A stretch of DNA of 21,437 nucleotides, from the IMG/VR virus record IMGVR_UViG_3300032053_000617, positions 1-21,437 of that record. One strand, 5' to 3'. The stretch is from a virus. Position 1 is the first letter of the stretch, and each line of letters opens with the position of its first letter. This document shows positions 6,532 to 12,432 of the stretch, in pieces. The notes below the pieces were generated by a model. It was given only the letters and a program-made list of their open reading frames with translations. It did no database searches and was not told the origin of the DNA. The position numbers were made by a program, and so were the translations under genes.

Positions 6532-6648
6532 TTAGTTAAGCGCTAAATGGACTAGGTATCGGATAAAATCATAGAAGCCATCGCTCGTAACTATAGCGAC
6601 GAATAAGAAAGAAATTATCATGACGAAACATACCTTGCCGCTGATCAT
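6532..6648 (-). CDS. 38-aa single-pass membrane peptide downstream of GH5 gene
   Basis: A perfect TAGGAGG sits 6-7 nt before ATG 6648; it overlaps the end of the GH5 gene, whose stop is 3 nt upstream of this ATG. The 38-residue product has one hydrophobic helix (VCFVMIISFLFVAIVT, residues 6-21) followed by an aromatic, partly charged tail (SDGFYDFIRYLVHLALN). Its stop is 8 nt from the start of the zinc-ribbon gene. The strong ribosome site and the tight spacing on both sides argue that it is a real gene. A small membrane peptide in phage DNA could be a holin-like or superinfection-exclusion product, or an anchor for a partner; the sequence does not decide. Confidence 0.65.
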   Translation of the reverse strand: MISGKVCFVMIISFLFVAIVTSDGFYDFIRYLVHLALN

Positions 6649-6651
6649 TTA

Positions 6652-7797
6652 TTAACCTCCTATTTTAGCCCTTATGTAGCTGCCGGATTGGGAGTAATCC
6701 TTATCCGACCATTTGCCTTTAGTGTTCGCTCCAGGATTCAATGCTGCAGAGGATTCTGGCTTGTCGATGAGGCTCCAGTTAGCCCAAGAAATATTATTGT
6801 CCTTCATAAATTTCATCCAAATATCGGCTTCTTGAAAATTGAGATAACCGCCTCCCGATGCTTCGGAGATTCCAAACTCAGTAACGAAAATGGCCAGGCC
6901 ATTGTCCATGGCTCTCTGAGCCTTTTCGCGGAGCCATCCCTTGTGAGTCGAGGCATAGAAATGAAGGGCGTACATCGTGTTCTGATCGTCGATGCGATCG
7001 CTAACCGGTTCCTCTACTTCTTGCGACCATTGCCGAGTACCGACGATTATAACGCCGTCTGATCCCTGCTTTCTGATCTCTTTAATAACCGGCTCAGCAT
7101 AGCTTTTGATCGTCCCCCATGAGATATTGAGCGGTTCATTAAAGAGCTCGAACATCACGTTAGGAACGTCTTTATATTTTTTCGCCATGCGGCCAAAGAA
7201 TTCTATCGATTGCGCTTGGTGGTTCTGTGCGTTGTGATCATGCCAATCGATAATTACATAGATCCCTTCATCAATCGCCGCTGCGACAACGGTTTCGATC
7301 AATGCCTCTTGGGCGATAGGATTGGATAGGTATCCTCCCATCTCAATTCCCATTGCAGCTCTAATTACGGTTGCATTCCAATCTTGCGCAAGCGCTCGAA
7401 CAACATCTTTGTTGTAAAAAGGTTCGGACCACTGCGACCAGAAAAGGGACATTCCCCTAAGCTGAATAGGTTTCCCATCTTGATTCACGAGGCCAGATCC
7501 TTCGACATGGAGATGCCCGTTCCTTCCGACAACCGTATCGCGAGGAACCGGCTCAGGCACTGGAACAGGGCCTGGAATAGGTACAGGCACTGGAACAGGA
7601 CCTGGAACCGGAATAGGTGTCGGAGTAGGACTCGGAGTAGGACTCGGAGTAGGACTCGGAGTACTCGGAGTAGTACTCGTATTCGGCTCTGGGACTGAGA
7701 TTGGAGCTGGATAGTCTTTTCTCTTATCTCGAACGCAAGATAACTGAAGCCCGATGACCGCAAAAATAAAAAGGTATCTCTGAAATATGCTTTGCAT
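6652..7797 (-). CDS. Lipoprotein GH5 endoglucanase-like glycoside hydrolase
   Basis: 381 residues. Signal peptide with lipobox LQLSC (lipidated Cys21), a Pro/Ser/Thr-rich linker (30-85), then a complete GH5 catalytic domain (about 90-375). Family residues are in place: Arg146 in VIRAAMGIE, His186 in IDWHDH, the acid/base Glu221 in ELFNEPLN, His279/Tyr281 in LHFYAS, and nucleophile Glu307 in VTEFGIS. GH5 enzymes cleave beta-1,4 linkages such as cellulose by a retaining mechanism. Exposed on a membrane via the linker, it could act on a host or environmental polysaccharide. ATG 7797 has GAGGA 6 nt upstream. It heads a leftward cassette with the 38-aa peptide, zinc-ribbon and membrane protein genes. 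A lipid-anchored GH5 enzyme is unusual in a phage and may be cargo acquired from a bacterium. Enzyme family is firm; the true substrate is not visible. Confidence 0.9.
   Translation of the reverse strand: MQSIFQRYLFIFAVIGLQLSCVRDKRKDYPAPISVPEPNTSTTPSTPSPTPSPTPSPTPTPIPVPGPVPVPVPIPGPVPVPEPVPRDTVVGRNGHLHVEGSGLVNQDGKPIQLRGMSLFWSQWSEPFYNKDVVRALAQDWNATVIRAAMGIEMGGYLSNPIAQEALIETVVAAAIDEGIYVIIDWHDHNAQNHQAQSIEFFGRMAKKYKDVPNVMFELFNEPLNISWGTIKSYAEPVIKEIRKQGSDGVIIVGTRQWSQEVEEPVSDRIDDQNTMYALHFYASTHKGWLREKAQRAMDNGLAIFVTEFGISEASGGGYLNFQEADIWMKFMKDNNISWANWSLIDKPESSAALNPGANTKGKWSDKDYSQSGSYIRAKIGG
7621..7656 (+). repeat. 12-bp tandem repeat encoding the Pro-Thr-Ser linker
   Basis: Three exact copies of CGGAGTAGGACT are followed by partial copies up to 7680; on the minus strand they encode the Ser-Pro-Thr-Pro linker of the GH5 lipoprotein. 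A second, GGNACAGG-like proline repeat continues at about 7560-7620. The unit is a multiple of 3, so copy-number changes would lengthen or shorten the linker without a frameshift. Confidence 0.85.
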
Positions 7798-7919
7798 TTT
7801 CGTCCTCTAATTTATAAAAATTTTACTTTGGTTTGGTTGTGGGTAAATCCTACCAGAATCTGCTAATATTTGCATTATAGACGCACGCATAAAATATCCA
7901 TTGCATAGGCAGGAAAACT
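7798..7919. promoter_or_regulatory. Divergent promoter region between GH5 gene and plus-strand 124-aa gene
   Basis: AT-rich, non-coding. For the leftward GH5 gene, TTTACC and TAAAAT separated by 16 nt lie upstream of the AGAGGA ribosome site. For the rightward gene the best candidate is an extended -10-like TGCTAATAT at 7861-7869 with no good -35. Having its own promoter region would let the GH5 cassette be expressed independently of the phage late genes, as is typical of lysogenic conversion cargo. Promoter positions are tentative. Confidence 0.35.
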
Positions 7920-8294
7920 ATGTCCTTTTTCGACAGAGTTAAAGCGACTTTAATCGGCGAGAGAACCGTTGATGTATTGGATATAATCCAAGAATTTCCG
8001 ATATATGGAATAGATAACGAAAGTTATAGATTGGAGTTTCTAGAAAATTTTTTCGGATTTCGATCTATTAGAATTATTTCATCTGATTTTTGTTTCAACA
8101 GAAAACTTTGGATGGCAACTGAATTTTATGTTTTTACGGTTTTGCCTTGGATAAAATTCGAAATATCGAATGAAGCTCTAAAGTCTCATGTTGATATAAT
8201 AAGCGGAATTATAGACGATATGGAAGAAACCCCTGGAGTCATTCAGATAAATAAGTTCAAGAAGAAACCGAAGAAAAGACGCGATTTATTTTAA
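7920..8294 (+). CDS. Hypothetical protein, 124 aa, lone plus-strand gene
   Basis: ATG 7920 has AGGAAAACT just upstream. The soluble, aromatic-rich product begins MSFFDRVKATLIGERTVDVL, carries IYGIDNESYRLEFLENFFGF and a TEFYVFTVLPWIKFEI segment, and ends with a very basic tail (KFKKKPKKRRDLF). No family recognised. It is noticeably more AT-rich in its codons than the tail genes and is the only plus-strand gene inside the leftward late/accessory block, so it may be a recent acquisition. Its stop overlaps the convergent RHH gene stop by TTAA, leaving no room for an intergenic terminator. It diverges from the GH5 gene, with which it may share regulation. Confidence 0.65.
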   Translation: MSFFDRVKATLIGERTVDVLDIIQEFPIYGIDNESYRLEFLENFFGFRSIRIISSDFCFNRKLWMATEFYVFTVLPWIKFEISNEALKSHVDIISGIIDDMEETPGVIQINKFKKKPKKRRDLF

Positions 8295-8491
8295 GCTTCG
8301 TCTCTTTCATCTTGCATCTTGATCGAGACGTCAAGCATTGGATTTTGGGCTCGCTCCCTGAGCCATTTGCTTAAATTTCCACCGCAATATTTCTCAGCGT
8401 TTCCCCGAGCAACGGCCAATTCATCGACGCTCATGCGGATGAAGACTTTTTCGCTTCGGTTTTTTTCTTTTGGAGAAGGCGTCCCAGGCAT
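8291..8491 (-). CDS. Ribbon-helix-helix / MobC-like small DNA-binding protein
   Basis: 66 residues. After a basic leader (PKEKNRSEK) comes a strand KVFIRMS, helix DELAVARGNAEKYC, a Gly-Gly turn and a second helix NLSKWLRERAQN: the beta-alpha-alpha order of ribbon-helix-helix proteins, similar to the MobC/CopG-type pattern in which the strand reads DNA as a dimer. Phages use such proteins as regulators. ATG 8491 is needed to keep the strand; AGG is about 9 nt upstream. It is the last gene of the lysis region and overlaps a possible 49-aa ORF by 71 nt in another frame, so one of the two may not be expressed. The target site is unknown. Confidence 0.6.
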   Translation of the reverse strand: MPGTPSPKEKNRSEKVFIRMSVDELAVARGNAEKYCGGNLSKWLRERAQNPMLDVSIKMQDERDEA

Positions 8492-8570
8492 ATATCAAAC
8501 CTTGCATAATAATGTAATGACCGTACCTTTCGTATACCACTTTCGCTGCTTGCCATACAACGCCTATCAT
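8421..8570 (-). CDS. Possible 49-aa ORF coupled to amidase (holin/antiholin-like candidate)
   Basis: ATG 8570 overlaps the amidase stop as ATGA, a classic coupled junction. The product opens with MIGVVWQAAKVVYERYG, continues HYIIMQGLIYAWDAF and ends very basic (KRKKPKRKSLHPHERR). The first half is amphipathic and aromatic, not a clean transmembrane helix. A basic C-terminal tail next to an endolysin is reminiscent of holins, but the evidence is thin, there is no clear Shine-Dalgarno, and it shares 71 nt with the better-supported RHH gene in another frame. The same frame stays open upstream to 8654 inside the amidase gene. Kept as a candidate only. Confidence 0.3.
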   Translation of the reverse strand: MIGVVWQAAKVVYERYGHYIIMQGLIYAWDAFSKRKKPKRKSLHPHERR

Positions 8571-9124
8571 GACGCAAATGACTTGCGTATATCTGACATA
8601 CTCATTGATAAAGTGCATCCTGGATCGATCTTGCGCCCTTTGGGTAATGCGCATTCATCGTGCCCGCAAATATTCGCGGGAGTGATCCTAAAATCGATCA
8701 TGAGCCCCCGAAGAAGGCGATCGAGCATCTTCTCTTGGGCCATGCTCGCAGCGTCCCACAACTGGCCTTTTCGCTTCGTACCGACGACTCGAGTCCCATT
8801 CCAGGCAAGGCTGTCGTCATTGAGTAAACCCCAAGACACGATGGCCACGGCAATATGAGTGCGGTTCGGTGATTGTCCGTTCCACATCGCCTTGCCCGCA
8901 TGGTTGACAGACTTTGTTAGGTTCGCAGTCTGGTGCAGAAAACCGTCGCGATCGATAATGAAATGATAACCGATTTTATTTTTATCCATCTCGCGCTTTA
9001 CCCTGTCGATATCCCCGTCTGCAGTATAATGCACGGTTATCCCAGTGGGCAAAGCGGGCCAGAAATGAACGCCAAGGCGGTCAATTTCCCAGTATTCTTG
9101 CGCGCCTTCCCAGATCGACTTCAT
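8567..9124 (-). CDS. N-acetylmuramoyl-L-alanine amidase endolysin (Amidase_2/AmpD-like)
   Basis: 185 residues, one Amidase_2/PGRP-type catalytic domain with no cell-wall-binding domain or signal peptide. Visible marks: zinc ligand His32 in ITVHYTA, GYHFIIDRDG (52-61), NHAGKAMW (74-81), then His155 in CGHDEC and the AmpD-style K-x-D-P-G with Lys165 and Asp167. It cleaves the bond between muramic acid and the stem peptide of peptidoglycan and so lyses the host. The start overlaps the previous stop as ATGA. It follows spanin-like genes and the tail genes in the same direction, as expected for late lysis genes. With no export signal it would need a holin to reach the wall. Family call is firm. 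Confidence 0.92.
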   Translation of the reverse strand: MKSIWEGAQEYWEIDRLGVHFWPALPTGITVHYTADGDIDRVKREMDKNKIGYHFIIDRDGFLHQTANLTKSVNHAGKAMWNGQSPNRTHIAVAIVSWGLLNDDSLAWNGTRVVGTKRKGQLWDAASMAQEKMLDRLLRGLMIDFRITPANICGHDECALPKGRKIDPGCTLSMSMSDIRKSFAS

Positions 9125-9390
9125 ACGAGAGCCCCCACGAGTTTGAACATTGCTTCTTGAACCGCTTTCAAAACGATGTCTTTTTCTTCTCCATTCAGAT
9201 CCGCGAGCTCAAACTTAATATCACCAGATCCCCTCACAGCGGACAAAATGGAAGGGGACAATTTTAGAATGTTGACAAGATCGAAGGCATCAATCTTTCC
9301 ATCAGATTTGCAAGATTCGATGCAAGTTGCCAGATTATTAATTAGCTCGATCAGATCGAGAACTTCCTGAATTCCATAAGTCTTTTCCAT
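9121..9390 (-). CDS. Hypothetical lysis-region protein, 89 aa
   Basis: Helical, acidic, soluble protein opening MEKTYGIQEVLDLIELINNL, with a KSDGKIDAFDLVNILKLSPS segment and a C-terminal helix ending VQEAMFKLVGALV. No membrane segment. AAAGGG lies upstream of ATG 9390, which shares one base with the preceding stop (TAATG); its own stop overlaps the amidase start by ATGA. Such locked spacing places it in the lysis operon. I recognise this type of small protein as a frequent neighbour of phage endolysins but do not know its function; it could be a structural, regulatory or holin-partner protein. Confidence 0.7.
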   Translation of the reverse strand: MEKTYGIQEVLDLIELINNLATCIESCKSDGKIDAFDLVNILKLSPSILSAVRGSGDIKFELADLNGEEKDIVLKAVQEAMFKLVGALV

Positions 9391-9563
9391 TAATTTTCCC
9401 TTTTCTCTAATTGTTTTATGCGATATTCAAAAGAATGCAGTTGCTTCTCGATCCGAGAAATCCTCCATTCTTGATGCGAAAAAAGATCGGCGATAGTCGC
9501 AGCTCCAATCACGAGCGCGAAGAATGCCAATCTGTATATAAACCTTGAAGGATGTTTTATCAT
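9390..9563 (-). CDS. TM plus coiled-coil protein, 57 aa; inner-membrane spanin candidate
   Basis: Starts ATG 9563: basic MIKHPSRFIYR, one transmembrane helix (LAFFALVIGAATIADLF, about 12-28), then a charged heptad-like helix (WRISRIEKQLHSFEYRIKQ, LEKREN). This N-in anchor plus periplasmic coiled coil is the architecture of i-spanins, although at 57 residues it is short for one. Its stop and the next start share TAATG. The ribosome site AAGGA is somewhat distant (11 nt). An alternative frame on the same strand (ATG 9597 to 9427) gives a less protein-like product and is not preferred. Together with the lipoprotein just upstream it would make a two-component spanin that fuses inner and outer membranes at lysis. 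Function is inferred from topology and position. Confidence 0.55.
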   Translation of the reverse strand: MIKHPSRFIYRLAFFALVIGAATIADLFSHQEWRISRIEKQLHSFEYRIKQLEKREN

Positions 9564-9602
9564 GATCGGTGAATTCCTTTACCGTCGTCAAGGTCATCTT
9601 TG

Positions 9603-9821
9603 TTACGACAAGTATGGACATTCGACAAAAAGAAGGCTGTAGACTCCGCATTTATCGAAGTTATCCTCGGCAGGGGGAAAGAGATAACCGTCATCGTAAT
9701 GAGGTTCATCTGGTTCAAAAGGTTCTTCATCGACCGGTTCCAGCCGCGATTCTACAGGAGCAATTTTTTCCTTTTCGCAAGCCGCTAGAATGAAGCAGAG
9801 AATCACCATGAGTCTAAACAT
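9603..9821 (-). CDS. Small acidic, proline-rich lipoprotein, 72 aa; outer-membrane spanin candidate
   Basis: ATG 9821 is preceded by AAGGGGGA and starts a compact lipoprotein signal (MFRLMVILCFILAAC; lipobox LAAC, Cys15). The mature part is acidic and proline-rich (EPVDEEPFEPDEPHYDDG, then YLFPPAEDNFDKC), with no domain I recognise. Small proline-rich lipoproteins beside an endolysin and a TM/coiled-coil gene are typical of o-spanins. Here the lipoprotein gene comes before the candidate i-spanin rather than after or within it. The frame opens upstream to 9893, but that extension contains no signal-peptide logic or good ribosome site. Lipoprotein call is firm, spanin role is inference. Confidence 0.6.
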   Translation of the reverse strand: MFRLMVILCFILAACEKEKIAPVESRLEPVDEEPFEPDEPHYDDGYLFPPAEDNFDKCGVYSLLFVECPYLS

Positions 9822-9876
9822 TTTAATTTCCCCCTTGAATTTTCCTCCAACGGTTATTTTCTGATAACGAAATAAA

Positions 9877-9896
9877 CCTTTGGACGAATCCAAAGG
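9877..9896 (-). terminator. UUCG-loop terminator hairpin between tail and lysis blocks
   Basis: Perfect 8-bp stem CCTTTGGA / TCCAAAGG enclosing TTCG on the minus strand, followed by TTTATTTC; on the plus strand the loop is CGAA followed by CTTTTCT, so it could act in both directions. It lies 41 nt after the stop of the second lipoprotein gene and 55 nt before the first lysis-region start. A second small dyad, GTTAT-N6-ATAAC (9853-9868), follows it on the leftward transcript. Confidence 0.75.
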
Positions 9897-9936
9897 CTTT
9901 TCTACGTTTCAACTGAGAATCGGAGTAGTTCGGGGA

Positions 9937-10803
9937 TTATAGCACGGAGAATTGATCGAGGGTTAGTTTCGCAACAAAAAGCCACTCAGCTAAATAGTTT
10001 GACCGGACGTAGCTGCAATTAGGTTTGCTCGAGGCGAGCAATAATTCAACGGTTCGATCTTGGGAGCCGGTATACAAACCGTTTAGATAAGAATAAAAGG
10101 GGCATTCAGGTTCTCTATTTGCATGCTCTTTTATTCGATCCCGCATAACCGGCGAAATTGAACCTTTCATTTCTCCGCGAAGCCAAATATCCATCATTTG
10201 TAAATGAGCCTGATAGTCGTCAAATCCGGGCGGATAGAAGGAAGGAAGTTTCGCCTTTTCATTTGCATCGCCGCCGAGATTCTTAATAGCTGAATAGAGA
10301 ACCCCGATCACGCCCGGAGAATAGATCGCCCTGCCATCTGCTAGCGGTTCTCCCATATTCCATTTGTGCGCTTCCCCATACGCAGCATGATCTTGGAGTA
10401 GTTTCAGATCCCTTTTGCACCATGCTCCGGGGATGAGCCCGGCGATCCCCATGTCTCTCGACCACGTGGTCTTGGAGCCCTGATCGCCCTTCTCTTTCGT
10501 CCAGCAGAAGGGAGGCGGGCGACGATCGAACCGCCCTGGCTGGTCTGGATACTCGGAGGCTCTCAGATTAACCGTTGAGGCTTCGCCAAGGGAGCAGGAA
10601 TACTTTCCAGCCCAGATCATTCCATCGCAGTCGGAAACAGAGAGCCAGCCCGTAGCTGGATCTCTCAATTCTAATGCCCTCGCTTGATTCTTCTCGAACG
10701 CTTCCTTTAGCTCGGGCAGACGCACGGATGGAACCGGATCGATCTGGTCTTTGTCCTTGCTGCAAGAAATTAGGAGAACCGATAGGAGAAGAATATTTTT
10801 CAT
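9937..10803 (-). CDS. Cysteine-rich lipoprotein, 288 aa, downstream of tail fibre gene
   Basis: MKNILLLSVLLISC is a lipoprotein signal with lipobox LISC (lipidated Cys14 counted from ATG 10803, which has AAAAGG about 8 nt upstream; ATG 10809 is too close to that site). The mature domain has six further cysteines (in SDCDG, YSCSL, PFCWT, AWCKR, ECPF, NCSY), suggesting disulfides outside the cytoplasm. It is helical, with segments TTWSRDMGIAGLIPGAW and AIYSPGVIGVLYSAIKNLGG reminiscent of alpha/alpha-barrel glycosidases or lyases. That resemblance is only a visual impression. It follows the tail fibre gene at close spacing and precedes the terminator. It may be a surface enzyme or a receptor-masking (superinfection exclusion) lipoprotein. 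Function not established. Confidence 0.7.
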   Translation of the reverse strand: MKNILLLSVLLISCSKDKDQIDPVPSVRLPELKEAFEKNQARALELRDPATGWLSVSDCDGMIWAGKYSCSLGEASTVNLRASEYPDQPGRFDRRPPPFCWTKEKGDQGSKTTWSRDMGIAGLIPGAWCKRDLKLLQDHAAYGEAHKWNMGEPLADGRAIYSPGVIGVLYSAIKNLGGDANEKAKLPSFYPPGFDDYQAHLQMMDIWLRGEMKGSISPVMRDRIKEHANREPECPFYSYLNGLYTGSQDRTVELLLASSKPNCSYVRSNYLAEWLFVAKLTLDQFSVL

Positions 10804-10814
10804 TGTCATACCTT

Positions 10815-11765
10815 TTAGGCGATTCTGACAGCAAATAATTCATGACCATTTACAACTAATCCAGTTACAGAACTAACGTTGCCATAGATAGATACTACCG
10901 TAGTATCTGCGGATATGTTTATAGGAGCAGCTATAGCTACGGTCATATTATATCCACCAGTATTAGGGCTCCCTTGACTGACTGGGCTAGTTACTTGTGT
11001 AGTTCCAATAGTAAGATAACCAAATAATTGCCCCGCAACCGATAGCGCGCATCCAAGATTGCCGTAAATTAAATAAACACCTTTATTAAGGGTTAAAGAA
11101 ATTAAAGCAGTATAAGATGTTGTAGGTGTGGTTGTGCTTCGTGTCGAGTAAGTGAAACCGCCTGTACCACTTCTTAATGTACCAAACATCTCTCCAACTA
11201 AACCCGCAGCAACCGCAACACCATCTTTTTTTCCTTGGATATTATTTCCAGCAAAGCTTGCAGACGATGTGCCGAGTGTCCAAACTCCATTATCCGCAAA
11301 CGATCCGGCAGCAGTCCCCCCATCCTCTTGAAACGTAATACCAGACCCTGTGGAAGCCTTGATAGTAGCAAAGGCGACGTTTGAACTATCCACCGTCAAC
11401 GGAAAATTCGCACCCAATGCAGGAGCATTCAAATTATATTGAATGTATGCCGAGACGAATCCAGCGTAGCTGACCAGCGTCGCTCGCAATACGCTTCCCG
11501 ACATGGAAAAGCTGACAATCGGACTGCCTCCATTGTCATCCCCTGCAATGTCTGCTGCCGCTACTTCGTAAGTACCGGCTCCATTCTTGACGACTTGGAT
11601 ATTAACCGTTGCGCGATAGTCTATGGTTGCATCGATGAAGACAAAGCCGGTCAATTCTTGGCCATCGTAGGCTGCAAATTCTTGTACGGAAGTCGTCGCA
11701 TTATTTGCAAGCGTCACCCTGGTTTGAACAGGTGTAAATCCAGTTTTCGCTGATAAATTGGCCAT
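10815..11765 (-). CDS. Tail fibre/receptor-binding-like protein, C-terminal jelly-roll-like domain
   Basis: 316 residues, Cys-poor (one Cys) and rich in Gly, Ala, Ser, Thr and Val, as in beta-structured phage fibres. N-terminal third: NLSAKTGFTPVQTRVTLANN with a DGQELTGFVFID strand set. Middle: Gly-rich repeats (TGSGITFQEDGGTAAGSF) that look like shaft or trimer-interface segments. C terminus: TSYTALISLTLNKGVYLIYG, VAIAAPINISADTTVVSIYG and VVNGHELFAVRIA, a pattern like the C1q/TNF-type jelly-roll heads of phage fibre tips. It probably contributes to host recognition. AAGG precedes ATG 11765 by 8 nt, and the start is 3 nt after the stop of the upstream collar gene. The last step before the lipoprotein gene; exact place in the tail is inferred. 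Confidence 0.7.
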   Translation of the reverse strand: MANLSAKTGFTPVQTRVTLANNATTSVQEFAAYDGQELTGFVFIDATIDYRATVNIQVVKNGAGTYEVAAADIAGDDNGGSPIVSFSMSGSVLRATLVSYAGFVSAYIQYNLNAPALGANFPLTVDSSNVAFATIKASTGSGITFQEDGGTAAGSFADNGVWTLGTSSASFAGNNIQGKKDGVAVAAGLVGEMFGTLRSGTGGFTYSTRSTTTPTTSYTALISLTLNKGVYLIYGNLGCALSVAGQLFGYLTIGTTQVTSPVSQGSPNTGGYNMTVAIAAPINISADTTVVSIYGNVSSVTGLVVNGHELFAVRIA

Positions 11766-11768
11766 CGG

Positions 11769-12407
11769 TTAAACCTTAATTATGTAGTTAACGTATGCGT
11801 TTATTGGTCGGGTTTCTGTATCGCCGCCGCCTGTTACTGAAGATGCAGGAGCAGTTAAAATATGACCATGACCATGACCAGATCCAGAAGTATTTGTAGA
11901 TGCATTCTCAAGTGGACTAAGCGCAAACCCAGCACCAAAACCATAAACTGCTCCGGAGATTGCAACAAATCTCCCCGTATTGTCAAAACCATGTGTATGC
12001 GTTCCATCACTTCCACCAACTGTTCCGGTGACAGTTTGCGCTGCCGTAGTTAAAGCCGTCGTAGGTCGCTTAGTAGCCTCACCCTGCACCGATCCAACTG
12101 CATCCCCAGTATTTCCACCCGCATTTGCGGCGGTTCTTCCCGCTCTGTCTGGATCACGCGCGATACCTCCATCGACTCCGCGAATGATTCGACCGCGATA
12201 GTCGGGAAGGTTGAACGTAGTCGAGCCATCTCCCGAACCATGAGCCGATGCTATTGCAGCGAATAATGCTGCATATGTAGCCCTGGAAACCGCTGCTCCG
12301 TTGCATAAAAGCCAGCCAGTCGGAGCCGTTGCACCAGCGAAAGCATGAACAGCACCAGAGGGAGCCGCTTCTGTGCTTATCGTTCCCAATTGAAATCTTG
12401 TCGCCAT
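11769..12407 (-). CDS. Phage tail-collar domain fibre protein (copy A)
   Basis: 212 residues with a clear tail-collar domain: AFAGATAPTGWLLCNGAAVS, then STTFNLPDYRGRIIRGVDGG and RDPDRAGRTAANAGGNTGD. A His/Gly-rich region follows (DGTHTHGFDN, SGHGHGHI), as in fibres that bind metal along the shaft, and the protein ends ETRPINAYVNYIIKV. Tail-collar proteins sit on short fibres and help contact the host. AAGGAGG lies upstream of ATG 12407. It is a paralogue of the gene at 12653-13156, nearly identical in the collar core and in the last 14 residues but diverged in the middle, which suggests duplication with diversification of the distal part. Confidence 0.88.
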   Translation of the reverse strand: MATRFQLGTISTEAAPSGAVHAFAGATAPTGWLLCNGAAVSRATYAALFAAIASAHGSGDGSTTFNLPDYRGRIIRGVDGGIARDPDRAGRTAANAGGNTGDAVGSVQGEATKRPTTALTTAAQTVTGTVGGSDGTHTHGFDNTGRFVAISGAVYGFGAGFALSPLENASTNTSGSGHGHGHILTAPASSVTGGGDTETRPINAYVNYIIKV

Positions 12408-12432
12408 AGTTGTGCCTCCTTATTTTTTAAAA

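Noticed and set aside
7553-7680. Repeat cluster that might be read as a CRISPR array
   Set aside because: The units are 12-bp direct repeats with no spacers and encode the Pro-Thr-Ser linker in frame.
8319-8858. 179-aa plus-strand open frame across the amidase and RHH genes
   Set aside because: It lies antisense to the well-supported amidase (zinc ligands and AmpD motif) and RHH gene, and its product has no recognisable domain or good ribosome site.
9427-9597. Alternative minus-strand frame from ATG 9597 covering the spanin-like gene
   Set aside because: Its product lacks any hydrophobic or coiled-coil logic and has a weak ribosome site, while the frame 9390-9563 gives a TM plus coiled-coil protein and a TAATG junction.
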